From positions 8,370,001 through 8,434,000 of the forward strand of contig CP018627.1 of assembly GCA_002021875.1 (NCBI GenBank): a stretch of 64,000 bases of DNA, in the 5' to 3' direction. The notes beneath the pieces are model-generated. The model was not told where the DNA came from. It worked only from the letters and a program-made list of their open reading frames with translations, and ran no database searches. Position numbers and translations under genes: made by a program. Source of the stretch: Streptomyces hygroscopicus. Lineage in GTDB: Bacteria; Actinomycetota; Actinomycetes; Streptomycetales; Streptomycetaceae. Below are positions 53,798 through 63,069 of the stretch, one piece after another. Within the stretch, counting starts at the first letter, position 1. Each line of letters starts with the position of its first letter.

Positions 53798-54226
53798 CTA
53801 GAAGTTGTCCGCGAACGGATCTTGTGTATCTCCCCAATGGAATGCAGGTGAGTCTGTTTCGGGAGAATAATCTACTCGTGCTCCCGTGTCGGGAAGATTG
53901 AATTCTTCTCGCAGCCATCCGTCGATGGCGAGGGCTGCGACTTCCGAACGGTAGTCGCTGAGCGGAAACGTGAGTCGATGGACTGCGATCTCTACGCCCT
54001 CAGGATGGAGTGAGGAGAGGTTCTCCGAGTGAAGCGATACGCCGACGCAGAGCCACGCCAGATCTTTCCAATGGATGCCCTGCGGAGGGGATAGATAAAT
54101 CTTTCGGTGGATTTGGATATGCTGTTTGTCTGGTCTGCCGTTCACAGTGCTCTCGGCGGACAGGTCAGCAGCAAGGCCCCCGCTGCGGAAGCGCTTGCGG
54201 AATCTGAATGTTCGAATGGCTGTCAT
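53798..54226 (-). CDS. Probable immunity protein for the RHS toxin
   Basis: A 142-residue cytoplasmic protein beginning two bases after the RHS stop (54229), the usual place of a cognate immunity gene. Contains KQHIQIHRKIYLSPPQGIHW, LCVGVSLHSENLSSL and YRSEVAALAIDGWLREEFNL then PDTGARVDY. No named immunity family can be asserted. Its region (53800-54440) is clearly more AT-rich than the RHS body, a sign of separate acquisition of the toxin tail plus immunity. The ATG has GGAA upstream. Confidence 0.75.
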   Translation of the reverse strand: MTAIRTFRFRKRFRSGGLAADLSAESTVNGRPDKQHIQIHRKIYLSPPQGIHWKDLAWLCVGVSLHSENLSSLHPEGVEIAVHRLTFPLSDYRSEVAALAIDGWLREEFNLPDTGARVDYSPETDSPAFHWGDTQDPFADNF

Positions 54227-54228
54227 TG

Positions 54229-57200
54229 CTATTCCAGGAATTTCAACAGATGGAATACGGATTTACTGAAGAAATGCTCTTCGCCCATTCCGGTTCTGCC
54301 CCGTATGTAGTCGTAATCGTGCGGCATTCCATCGCCGTACAGTCGGCTATGACGGGTCATGAACAATTCCGCTTCATTGGGGTTCATTTCGATCATATCG
54401 GCCTTGCGTAGGGTTGCAAAGTCGTGTCCGGAGACTCTGAAGGTCAGTATCTCAACGTCATACCCACGGCTCTGTCGACGTTCCAGATAGCGCTCGGCAT
54501 CCGCCCTGCTCCCCCACGAGTAGACACCTTCTCCGTATTGACCCCGGTTCTCTTCTCTGGGCCACGGGGTGCCGTCACGTCGTAGCCGCGCGGCGTCTTC
54601 AGGGCCTTGCACTGTGTGGAACTCGCGGCACGGGACCAGGCCGAGGGGGTCTGTCCAGGTGTGGGGGTTGTGGACATAGGCCGCAGGGTTGGGGGCCGGG
54701 GTGAGGCCCAGGGGGTCGGGGGTGAGGTAGCGGGCGGTATGGGGGTCGTAGTAACGGTGGCGGTTGTAGTGGAGGCCGGTTTCGGGGTCGAAGTATTGGC
54801 CGGGGAAGCGGAGGGGGGTATAGGCGGTGCTGTCGGCGGTCCAGGTCGTGGTGCCCCAGAGGGTGGAGCGGGCGCGCCAGGCGATGGTGCCCGATTCGTC
54901 GACCAGTTCGGTGGGGGTGCCGACCAGGTCGGTGACGATCGCGAAGAAGCGGGCGTCTATCTCGCGCTGGGTGGTGGCTTCGGTGATGCGCTCCGTCTGG
55001 GCTATGGGACGGAGGCCCTCGTGGTCCCAGGTGAGGGTGACCGGGTGGGGAAAGTGCGGGCTGGTGGTGGTCTGTTCTATGAGGGTGGGGCCATCCCAGG
55101 TGAAATCCGTTTGCTCCAGGACGTTTTTGCCGTCGACCGCGAGGCGTTGTTTGGAGGTGCGGCGGCCGAACGGGTCATAGAGATAGCGCCAGACCGTGCC
55201 GTCGGGTGTGGTGACCGAGGCGAGGCGGTCTTCGGAGTCCCAGGTGTAGCGCCAGGTGTCGGGTTTCTTCGACAGGCGGGTCTTTTGGCGGAGGGTGAGG
55301 CGGCCCGCGTCGTCGTGTTCGTACCGGACCGAGCCCGCGCCGGTGATGCGCGTGCCGGTGTAAGCGCGGGGGCCCGTCGCCTCCTGGGCGGGTTGTGTGC
55401 TCGGCCAGGCCGCGTGCGTTTGGTTGCCCGCCGCGTCGTAGGCGTAGGTCTCGGTCCAGCCGTCGGCGTTGACAGCCGTCACCCGGCCTGTCGCGTCCAG
55501 GTCGAAGGTGCGTCGGCCCGACAGGTTGTCGTCCATCGCGATGAGGTGGCCGTCGGCTCGATAGGCGTACGCCCGGTGGACATGGCTGGGTGCGCCGGTC
55601 AGCGATTGCGCGACCAGGCGGCCGAGCGGGTCCCAGGTGCTGGTGAGGGTGAGCGCGTCGCCGATGCGGCGCGTGGTTTCGCGGCCCGCCGCGTCGTGTG
55701 CCGAGGCGAGGACGCGGTCCCCGGTGGCCAGGGCGGTGCGGTTGCCCGCCGCGTCGTAGGCGTAAGTTGTCTCCGCTCCGGCCGGAGTGCGGCGGCGGAC
55801 AAGCTGCCCTGCCGGGTCGTAGGCCAGGTGCAGGGTGCGGCCGTCCACTGTCTCGGACAGCATGCGGCCGACGGGGTCGTAGGCCCGGGTCAGCTCAGTG
55901 TCCGGGCCGACGGCCTCGAGTAGTTCTCCGGCCGGGCCCCAGCGGAAGGTCGATACCTGCCCGGCGGCGTCCTGGGACACTACGCGGCCCAGCGCGTCGT
56001 AGACGTAGCCGGTGCGTTGGCCCAGCGGGTCGGTGCGCGAGAGGAGTTGGCCTGCCGCGTCGTGCTCGTAGGTCACCCTGCGGTCGTCGAAGTCCGTCTC
56101 CGTCATTAGGCGGCCCGCCAGGTCGTACGCGTAACTCCAGGACAGGCCCTGCGGATTGGTGACCTTCGTCAGCCGCAGCGCCGCGTCGTGCTCGAACTCG
56201 TAGCGGACCCCATCCGGACCGGTGCGGGCGGCCAGTAGGTCGAAGTGGGTGTACTCATAGATGGTCGTGCCGCCGACGGGGTCGGTGTAGGTGGTGCAGT
56301 TGCCCTCGCCGTCGTACGTCCAGGACTCCGCCGAGCCATCCGGCCCGGTGCGGCGCAGGATTTTGCCCTCCGGGCTCCAGTCGTAGCGGGTCACCGCGCC
56401 CAGCGGGTCGGTCTCGGCCACGACGCGGCCGAACGCGTCCCGTTGGTAGTGGCTGGTGGCTCCCAGCGGGTCGGTGATTTCGGTCGGGAGCCCGGTCTCG
56501 TCGCAGCGCACCCGGGTCGTCGCGCCCAGGGGGTCGGTGACGGCGAGCAGGCCGCCGCGCGCGTCATACATGTAGCGGGTGGTGGCGGCGAGCGGGTCGG
56601 TGAGCGTGGTGCGGTTGCCCGCCGCGTCGAAGGTCTGCCGCCATACCGCGCCGCCCGGATCGGTGATCTGTACCGGGTTGCCCTGCGCGTCGGGCACCGC
56701 GCTGATCTCGCTGCCGTCCGGTCGGATCACGGCCATCAGATGCCCGTGCTCGTCGTAGCGAAAGCCGGTGGTGCGGCCCAGCGGGTCGGTCTCGGCGACC
56801 GTACGGCCCGCTTGGTCGTACATGGTGCGGCTGACCGCGCCGCCCGCGTCGATCTCCCCGACGACCTGGTGCGCCTCGTCGATCAGATAGCGGGTGACCG
56901 CACCGTCCGGTGAGGTCAGGGTCGTGAGCTTCAAGCCGGGGAAGTCCGGGTCCACCGCGTCGTAGCCGATGCGGAGGGTGTAGTGACCGCCCTCGCCACC
57001 CTCGGCGATGACCCGGTCCCGCTCGTCGTAGGCGTAGGAGTACCAGCGGTTGTTGGTGTCGATCCAGGACGTGATCCGCCCGGCCCGGTCGCAGACGAAA
57101 CGTAGCGGAAGCCCCGAGGAGCCCGTTGTCTCGGTGAGATGGCCGTCGGTGTAGCCGTAGCCCATCACCCGCACGTCCCCCACCCACAGACCGGTGATCC

Positions 57201-59466
57201 GCTCGCCGTCCGACGTCAGACGCAGCCGGTATCCACCGCTGTGGACGATCTCGGCGGGCGCGCCGGAAGTGTCGTCGTAGGTGAAGGTGATGCGGTTGCC
57301 GTTGCGGTCGGCGATCTCCCGCAGGAGCGCGAGCGCCTCGTCGCGGTACGGGGTGAAGGTGCGGACGAGCCCGGCCTCCGGGTCGGCGAGGGTGTACGTA
57401 CCGCCGTCCACCGTCCGTGCCAGCGGCCATCGCGGACCCTCGGCGGGCAGGACCGCGGCGCCGCCCGGCACCGGGTGCGGATAGGCCAGCAGCAGACCGT
57501 CCTCGGTGAAGAAGACCACGCCCTGCTCGTCGAACTCCAGCCGCTGGTCGGCCGTCGATGCCCAGGTCGGGCCGAACCACCGCCCGGCGCGGTACCCGGA
57601 GTCCACCCGGCGGGAGAACACCAGCGGCAGCACCCCCGGCAGCTCCACATCCGTCTGCGGCAAGAACATCCGCCCGGTCGCCACATCCACCGGATCGGTA
57701 CGACCATGCCGCACCCGGTCCCAGGTACGGGAGAACACCCCCCGGCCACGGCTGCGGAGAGCGCCGCGCGCCCATTGCATCGCCTCACGCGCCGCCAGCC
57801 TGGCCCCGAGGCGTGAGGCGATCGGGGCGAGGGCGCGCGGGGCGAGGCCCATCAGCAGGGTCTCCGCCAGCCCGCCACCCATGGCGAGTTCCAGCGGCAG
57901 CGCGTAGGGCATGGCGAACATGGCCAGGGTGAGGAGGAGGGGAAGGCCGATCTCGAGGAGCTTCTCCAGGAGAAAGCGGTCGGTTCCGAGGATGTCGTAA
58001 CCGGCGAGGGGGGCCTCGCCGTGGGCGATCGCCGACCAGCGGGAGAGCAGCAGGGCGCCGACGACCAGGGAGCCCGCGCAGACGGCGATGCGGAACTGGA
58101 CCAGGGCGAGCGCCTCGCCCAGAGGGGACGCGCTCGCGGTCCGATAGACGCGTACGGCGGAGATCAGGCGCCACAGGGTCAGGGCCAGCCCGGCCAGACC
58201 AACGCCGACCAGGATGTGCAGCCCGGTGCCCCCGGTGAAGTACTCCTGTAGATCCTTCGTGGACGGGAAGGAGCCCACCGCCAGATACAGCAGGGAGGGG
58301 ACGGCCAGCAGCAGGCTGAGCACCAGAAGAACCTTCTCGTGGCGCGGCCAGCGGGGACGCTGCTCCCGGGCCCGGCGCCACAACTGCCCTAAGGCCACGC
58401 CACGCCATGCCTCCTGGCTGTGGGTCGCATCCATACGGTGGGTCTGCTGGGCGACCGACTCGCGCAGCGGCTCCAGCTTCTCCGCGCGGGTACGGGGGTG
58501 AGCCGTGGCGTACAGCAGCGCTCGGCGCTGCCGGGCGTAGCCCAGGGCGATGATCCAGGTGGCGGGAAGGTGCAGCAGGGCGTACCCGAAGAGAGCTTCG
58601 GGGGCGGATTGGCCCTGGCGTTCGGCAGCCAGTACGACATCAGGCTGGTGCCGCCGACCCAGGCGGGACCGGCGCAGATCCCAGATCCACGCGACGGCGA
58701 GGCACCCCAGGATGATCCACAGGCCCCAGTCCCCGGCCAGCCTCTCCCGCCACTCCATCGCGGTGTCGTCGCCCGGGAAGGCCGCTGCGTAATTGGTCAC
58801 CCAGTGGATCGCCACGGCCCCGGCCAGTGGCACGAGGGCCGCGACCCGGGTCAGGACGCGGGCACCACACCACAGCAGGCCCACCGCCAACCCGCCGAGC
58901 GCGCTGGCGAAGATGTGTACCTCGTAGGGGAGTACCGGACCCCCGACTTCGACGGTGCCGGTCGATGAGGGAAACCAACTGCCGAGGATTTGTCCGAGAC
59001 CGGGAACGTACGGGGGGTTGATCAGTCCCTCCGGGATCTGCCAGCCCCCCTCATCCGTGGGAACGGCCTTACCCGCGGACTCGGCGTACATCAGAAGCTT
59101 TTCCAGCAGACCGAACCCCGCCCCGGCAGCGCCGCCCAGCACCACGAAGTCCGCCAGCCCCCACTGCATCCGCCTGCGCAGCGCCCACCCCGCGACCAGG
59201 AGCGGCGCGATCTTGATCAGCTCCTCCACCACCGGAGCCGTCGTCCACGACACCACATCCATGACGCCCGACAGCGATTTCTCCCGCGCGGTCGCCAACT
59301 GACGTGCCACCAGCAGTTCCAGGGCCATCGAGAGCACACCGCAGCCGTACGCACCCACTCCGAAGGCGAGCAGCACCGTCGGCCACCGCACCGTCCGCAC
59401 CGGCCAGGACAGCAACAAGAGCTGCAACACAGCCCATATGGACGCAGCAGCCATCCAGAACGCCAC
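54229..59466 (-). CDS. PrsW-like membrane protease/RHS-repeat polymorphic toxin
   Basis: A 1745-residue protein. Residues 1-560: 8 or more TM helices with PrsW-like motifs E81-E82-K85 in PVVEELIKIAPLL, G-x-G-F-G-x-x-E122, and H221-N225 in AIHWVTNYAAA. Residues 590-1600: RHS shell starting DPVDVATGRM with many YDxxGR and DPLGxxT repeats, ending YYDPHTARYLTPDPLGL. Last 135 residues: variable toxin tail with GQYGEGVYSWGSRADAERYL, then GHDFATLRKADM; GEGVY is reminiscent of ART-type NAD enzymes but this is tentative. GTG 59466 with GGAGGGGGC. It is divergent from the paralogue at 59711. The immunity gene follows on the same strand. Confidence 0.9.
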   Translation of the reverse strand: MAFWMAAASIWAVLQLLLLSWPVRTVRWPTVLLAFGVGAYGCGVLSMALELLVARQLATAREKSLSGVMDVVSWTTAPVVEELIKIAPLLVAGWALRRRMQWGLADFVVLGGAAGAGFGLLEKLLMYAESAGKAVPTDEGGWQIPEGLINPPYVPGLGQILGSWFPSSTGTVEVGGPVLPYEVHIFASALGGLAVGLLWCGARVLTRVAALVPLAGAVAIHWVTNYAAAFPGDDTAMEWRERLAGDWGLWIILGCLAVAWIWDLRRSRLGRRHQPDVVLAAERQGQSAPEALFGYALLHLPATWIIALGYARQRRALLYATAHPRTRAEKLEPLRESVAQQTHRMDATHSQEAWRGVALGQLWRRAREQRPRWPRHEKVLLVLSLLLAVPSLLYLAVGSFPSTKDLQEYFTGGTGLHILVGVGLAGLALTLWRLISAVRVYRTASASPLGEALALVQFRIAVCAGSLVVGALLLSRWSAIAHGEAPLAGYDILGTDRFLLEKLLEIGLPLLLTLAMFAMPYALPLELAMGGGLAETLLMGLAPRALAPIASRLGARLAAREAMQWARGALRSRGRGVFSRTWDRVRHGRTDPVDVATGRMFLPQTDVELPGVLPLVFSRRVDSGYRAGRWFGPTWASTADQRLEFDEQGVVFFTEDGLLLAYPHPVPGGAAVLPAEGPRWPLARTVDGGTYTLADPEAGLVRTFTPYRDEALALLREIADRNGNRITFTYDDTSGAPAEIVHSGGYRLRLTSDGERITGLWVGDVRVMGYGYTDGHLTETTGSSGLPLRFVCDRAGRITSWIDTNNRWYSYAYDERDRVIAEGGEGGHYTLRIGYDAVDPDFPGLKLTTLTSPDGAVTRYLIDEAHQVVGEIDAGGAVSRTMYDQAGRTVAETDPLGRTTGFRYDEHGHLMAVIRPDGSEISAVPDAQGNPVQITDPGGAVWRQTFDAAGNRTTLTDPLAATTRYMYDARGGLLAVTDPLGATTRVRCDETGLPTEITDPLGATSHYQRDAFGRVVAETDPLGAVTRYDWSPEGKILRRTGPDGSAESWTYDGEGNCTTYTDPVGGTTIYEYTHFDLLAARTGPDGVRYEFEHDAALRLTKVTNPQGLSWSYAYDLAGRLMTETDFDDRRVTYEHDAAGQLLSRTDPLGQRTGYVYDALGRVVSQDAAGQVSTFRWGPAGELLEAVGPDTELTRAYDPVGRMLSETVDGRTLHLAYDPAGQLVRRRTPAGAETTYAYDAAGNRTALATGDRVLASAHDAAGRETTRRIGDALTLTSTWDPLGRLVAQSLTGAPSHVHRAYAYRADGHLIAMDDNLSGRRTFDLDATGRVTAVNADGWTETYAYDAAGNQTHAAWPSTQPAQEATGPRAYTGTRITGAGSVRYEHDDAGRLTLRQKTRLSKKPDTWRYTWDSEDRLASVTTPDGTVWRYLYDPFGRRTSKQRLAVDGKNVLEQTDFTWDGPTLIEQTTTSPHFPHPVTLTWDHEGLRPIAQTERITEATTQREIDARFFAIVTDLVGTPTELVDESGTIAWRARSTLWGTTTWTADSTAYTPLRFPGQYFDPETGLHYNRHRYYDPHTARYLTPDPLGLTPAPNPAAYVHNPHTWTDPLGLVPCREFHTVQGPEDAARLRRDGTPWPREENRGQYGEGVYSWGSRADAERYLERRQSRGYDVEILTFRVSGHDFATLRKADMIEMNPNEAELFMTRHSRLYGDGMPHDYDYIRGRTGMGEEHFFSKSVFHLLKFLE

Positions 59467-59710
59467 GCCCCGCAGCCCCCTCCGACGTTGTCAGTGATCC
59501 GTCACGCTAAGTCGAACGGCGCTCACGTACAAGGGACTTCATGGCACGCGGCACATGGACCCGCGCTCTGTGCGTGTCCGCGTGTCCGACGCCCGCCGGC
59601 GGCGCGGACGCCGGCATCGCCCCGTCCACGGCAGGTGGGAGTCCCGTTGTCGCGACCATGATCTGGGCAATAGCCTCGCCACCTGAGCCGAACAGTCGGG
59701 GGGACTGGGC

Positions 59711-61738
59711 GTGGCGTTACTCATGGTGGCCGCGAGCGTGTACGGCGTGGCGCAGCTTCTGGCGTTGTCCTCGCCGACCCGGTCGGTGCGGGTTTCCACG
59801 GTGCTGCTGGGCATAGCCGTCGGCGTCTACGGATGCGGGGTCGCGGCGGCGCTGCTGGAGTTGGCGTATACACGTGGGGTCGCCGAGGCCACCGGGGAGT
59901 CGCTGGCCGACGTCGTGAAGACCGCGAGCTATGCGGTCGACCCGGTCATCGAAGAGCTGATGAAGCTGGCGCCGCTGCTGCTCGTGGCGTGGAACGTCAG
60001 AATCCGCCGCCAGTGGGGGCTGACGGATTACGTGGTGCTCGGCGCGGCCCTGGGCGCCGGGTTCGGGCTCTTGGAGGCTGTGGCACGGTACGGGCTGGAC
60101 GCGGACCGGGCGATTCCGCACCCGGGCGGCGGCTGGGCCATTCCCGACAGCCTCCGCGCGCCGTACATTCCGGGTGTCGAGCAGGTCTTCTCCTCCTGGT
60201 TCGCCGCCCCACAGGGGGTTTTGGAACTCGGCGACCACGCCCCGGCCGCCGCCACCAGCCCCCATCTGGTGTACACGGCTCTGGCGGCGTTCGGGGTCGG
60301 TGTCCTGCTGCGCGGTCGCGGCTGGGCGCGTGCGATCGGGGTCCTGCCGCTCGCCGCCACCTCCGCGCTCCACATGCTCACCAACTACGCTGCCGCGCAC
60401 CCGATGGATCGCGACGCGGCGGACTGGGTCGACACGTTTGAGGGGACGCTGTGGGCGGTGCCGCTGGTGTGCCTGGCGGTCGCCATGGTCGCCGACCTGC
60501 GGCAGTTGTGGCAGGGGAAGGCGACCGTGGCGGGGGTCCTGCTGCAGGCGGAGCGCGCGGGCAGGACCGGCCTGAGCGCGCTGGCATCCTATGGGGCCTG
60601 GTGCGTGCCCTGGTCCACGTTGATCGCGTTGCGCTTCGCCCGGCTGCGGCGGTCTTTGCTCTACGGGGCGGCGGGCCCGGGGCTGTACCCCGGCGCCGAG
60701 GCCCTCCACGGTACGGTCGCCTGGTCCGCCGCCCAGATCGACGCTTCCGACCGCGAACACGCCTGGCAGGGCGTCGACTTCCGCTCCGTGGCAGAGGCGG
60801 CCGGCACGCTGCGGGACCGGCGCCGGAAGTGGTACGTACTCGTATCCGTCGCCCTGGCCATCCCGGCGCTGCTCCTCCTGGCGGTCGGCTCCTTCCCGTC
60901 CGCGGCCGATCTTCAACAGCGCTTCGCGTCGGGCACCGGCCTGTATGTGCTGGTCGGCTTCGGGATCGCGGGCCTGCTGTGGACGGGCTGGCTGCTCGTG
61001 CGCCTGCTGCGCACCTGGCGGGTGACGCTCGCCCTGCCGTACGGCGAGGCGCTGGCCACCATCCGCTTCCGGATCTGGACCGCACTCGGCGGCTGCCTCG
61101 TCGGCACGCTGTTGCTCCTCAGACTCGCGGACGGCGCGGCTCCGGACGCCCCCGCCATCCGCAACCTCCACCTCCTGGAGGCGCTGAACAACTTCCTGAC
61201 CTACCTCGGCTTCGCCCTCCTCCTGCTGTCCCTCCTAGCCCTCATCTCACCCGGCGGCGGCCTCGGGCTCGCCCTGGCCGGCGCCCGAGTGGGCGCGACC
61301 GTCATCACGCGCGAGGCCGCCATCCACGCGGCGGCGTACGGGGCGTTGGGCATCGTCTTGATGGCTGCGAGCGGTGGCACTGGGGCTGACGGTTCGCCCG
61401 ACCGGCAGAATGAGGAGGCATCGAAGTCCGCTGATGAAGACCAGCAGAACCTGACCTTCCAGCCCTCGCCCAAGCACGGACAGACCCAGAGGGGAAACGC
61501 TGCCCCCGAGCCATCAAACCCTCAGAGCACCTTGGAGAGTTCGATTAACTTCAACCCCAATACGACGCGACGGGTGGGAGTGGACAAAGAGGCCGGAGAG
61601 TTCGCGGTATTCGACGAAACGCACAACGGTACCGGCATCTATCACGGTCACGTCCGGAAGTGGAATGAGCTGAGTCAGCAGATGCAGAGTGCACTACGGA
61701 AAGCGGGCCTCGTGACGGCCAAGGGTAAGATCAAGTAG
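59711..61738 (+). CDS. PrsW-like membrane protease fused directly to a short toxin tail
   Basis: A 675-residue paralogue of the RHS protein's N-terminal module. Motifs E81-E82-K85 (PVIEELMKLAPLL), E122 (GAGFGLLE) and H221-N225 (ALHMLTNYAAAH) are at the same positions as in 54229-59466, and later segments match too (AVGSFPS, GTGLYVLVGFGIAGL). After the TM part (about 560) comes a Ser/Asn/Gln-rich linker and a 62-residue tail with RRVGVDKEAGEFAVFDETHNG, IYHGHVRKWNELSQQMQSAL and a GKIK end, similar to bacterial polymorphic toxin tails (Ntox17-like from memory, not certain). GTG 59711 has GGGGGGAC. No RHS repeats. Confidence 0.85.
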   Translation: MALLMVAASVYGVAQLLALSSPTRSVRVSTVLLGIAVGVYGCGVAAALLELAYTRGVAEATGESLADVVKTASYAVDPVIEELMKLAPLLLVAWNVRIRRQWGLTDYVVLGAALGAGFGLLEAVARYGLDADRAIPHPGGGWAIPDSLRAPYIPGVEQVFSSWFAAPQGVLELGDHAPAAATSPHLVYTALAAFGVGVLLRGRGWARAIGVLPLAATSALHMLTNYAAAHPMDRDAADWVDTFEGTLWAVPLVCLAVAMVADLRQLWQGKATVAGVLLQAERAGRTGLSALASYGAWCVPWSTLIALRFARLRRSLLYGAAGPGLYPGAEALHGTVAWSAAQIDASDREHAWQGVDFRSVAEAAGTLRDRRRKWYVLVSVALAIPALLLLAVGSFPSAADLQQRFASGTGLYVLVGFGIAGLLWTGWLLVRLLRTWRVTLALPYGEALATIRFRIWTALGGCLVGTLLLLRLADGAAPDAPAIRNLHLLEALNNFLTYLGFALLLLSLLALISPGGGLGLALAGARVGATVITREAAIHAAAYGALGIVLMAASGGTGADGSPDRQNEEASKSADEDQQNLTFQPSPKHGQTQRGNAAPEPSNPQSTLESSINFNPNTTRRVGVDKEAGEFAVFDETHNGTGIYHGHVRKWNELSQQMQSALRKAGLVTAKGKIK

Positions 61739-61764
61739 TCGCCTGGCTAGGAGTTTCTTTTTCC

Positions 61765-62100
61765 ATGGAGTATCAAAAGCCTGAGCAGGTTACCGCAGAG
61801 AAAGCCGCGGAAATCTTCGGTTCCGGGCAGCCGCGAGAAATCTCCGAGACGCTGATCGCAGCCTCTCTGAACCTTCAGGACCGAGAGTGGGTGGAGCGAT
61901 GGCTGATCCACTTCACTTCGCACCCCGATTCCGACGTACGCAGGGCCGCCGCGCTTGCGCTGGGCCACCTTGCCCGGCTTCACCGGCAGGTGTCACCCGA
62001 TGCGGTCGAGGCGGTGGGGAGGCTTCGGGGCGACGAGTCCCTCGCGGGCGCTGCCGCCGACGCACTCGAAGACGTGGAGATCTTTACCCGTAAACCGTGA
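61765..62100 (+). CDS. Probable immunity protein (HEAT-like) of the second toxin
   Basis: A 111-residue all-helical protein 26 bases after the toxin stop on the same strand. It reads EYQKPEQVTAEKAAEIFGSG, QDREWVERWLIHFTSHPDSD and VRRAAALALGHLARLHRQVS, a HEAT-repeat-like pattern common among immunity proteins and neutralising partners. ATG 61765 has AGGAG eleven bases upstream. It is lower in GC than the membrane module. Its similarity to EF or regulatory proteins is low, so immunity is inferred from position and fold. Confidence 0.7.
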   Translation: MEYQKPEQVTAEKAAEIFGSGQPREISETLIAASLNLQDREWVERWLIHFTSHPDSDVRRAAALALGHLARLHRQVSPDAVEAVGRLRGDESLAGAAADALEDVEIFTRKP

Positions 62101-62214
62101 TAGGGGCGGCCATCGATGAATTCCTACCGGGAATGCTCGAAGAGAAACTCAATCAGGATCTCCTCGAGATCAACGAGGCGCGCCCCGAGCCGCTTGGCGT
62201 GGGTCCCGAGCCGC

Positions 62215-63069
62215 CTACGGCAGCACGTGGCGCAGCTTCTCCGGGTTGCGGATGATGCGGATCTCGGTGATGCGCCCGTCCTCGACCTCGACGCAGGCGA
62301 CCGTGTCCGGGCGGCCCGCGACGGTGAGGAGCAGGCCGGGGCGGCCGTTGACGTCGACCGTGTGCACCCGGGGGTCGTCCATCGGCTGGGTGAGGACGGC
62401 GGCGAGGAAGCGGGCGACCTTTTCGGCGCCGTGCTGGGGGCGGAGGGCGGCCTTGACCTTGCCGCCGCCGTCGCTCCACGCCGTGACGTCGGGGGCGAGC
62501 AGCTCCATCATCCGGTTGAGGTCGCCGCCGAGGCAGGCGGCCAGGAACTCATCGGTGACCTGGCGCCGCACCTCGGCCGGTGTGTCGTAGCGCGGTCGGC
62601 GGGCCTGGACGTGTGATCTGGCCCGGTGGCCCACCTGCCGTACGGACGCCTCGCCGCGCTCCAGCAGTCCGGCGATCTCCCTGAACGAGAAGCCGAAGAC
62701 CTCCTTGAGCACGAAGACCGCTCGCTCCAGCGGCGAGAGCGTTTCGAGGACGACGAGCAGGGCGAGCGAGACCGACTCGGCCAGCTCCACCTCCTCGCCC
62801 GCGTCGGGCTGGGTGACCAGTGGCTCGGGCAGCCAGGGGCCGACGTACTGCTCGCGGGTGGCGGCGGCGGAACTGAGCCGGTTGAGCGAGAGGTTGGTGA
62901 CCGTACGGGCCAGATAGCCCACCGGGTTGTCCACCGGGGTGGTCACCTGACTGCAGCGCAGCCAGGTGTCCTGCACCATGTCCTCGGCGTCGGCGACGCT
63001 GCCGAGCATGCGGTAGGCGATACCGAACAGCATGCGCCGGTGGCGCTCGAAGGTGCTCGCGTCGATCAC
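62215..63069 (-). CDS. ECF41-type RNA polymerase sigma factor (SigJ family)
   Basis: A 284-residue sigma-70 factor with a C-terminal SnoaL-like domain, both typical of ECF41. Region 2: FERHRRMLFGIAYRMLGSVADAEDMVQDTW split at the start; region 4: LSPLERAVFVLKEVFGFSFR, EIAGLLERGEASVRQ. The ECF41 signatures are present: WLPEPL in the linker, DGGGK and NPEKL in the C-terminal domain (family consensus WLPEP, DGGGR, NPDKL). GTG 63069 overlaps the upstream gene's TGA by four bases (GTGA). The C-terminal domain is known to modulate sigma activity instead of a separate anti-sigma factor. Confidence 0.95.
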   Translation of the reverse strand: MIDASTFERHRRMLFGIAYRMLGSVADAEDMVQDTWLRCSQVTTPVDNPVGYLARTVTNLSLNRLSSAAATREQYVGPWLPEPLVTQPDAGEEVELAESVSLALLVVLETLSPLERAVFVLKEVFGFSFREIAGLLERGEASVRQVGHRARSHVQARRPRYDTPAEVRRQVTDEFLAACLGGDLNRMMELLAPDVTAWSDGGGKVKAALRPQHGAEKVARFLAAVLTQPMDDPRVHTVDVNGRPGLLLTVAGRPDTVACVEVEDGRITEIRIIRNPEKLRHVLP

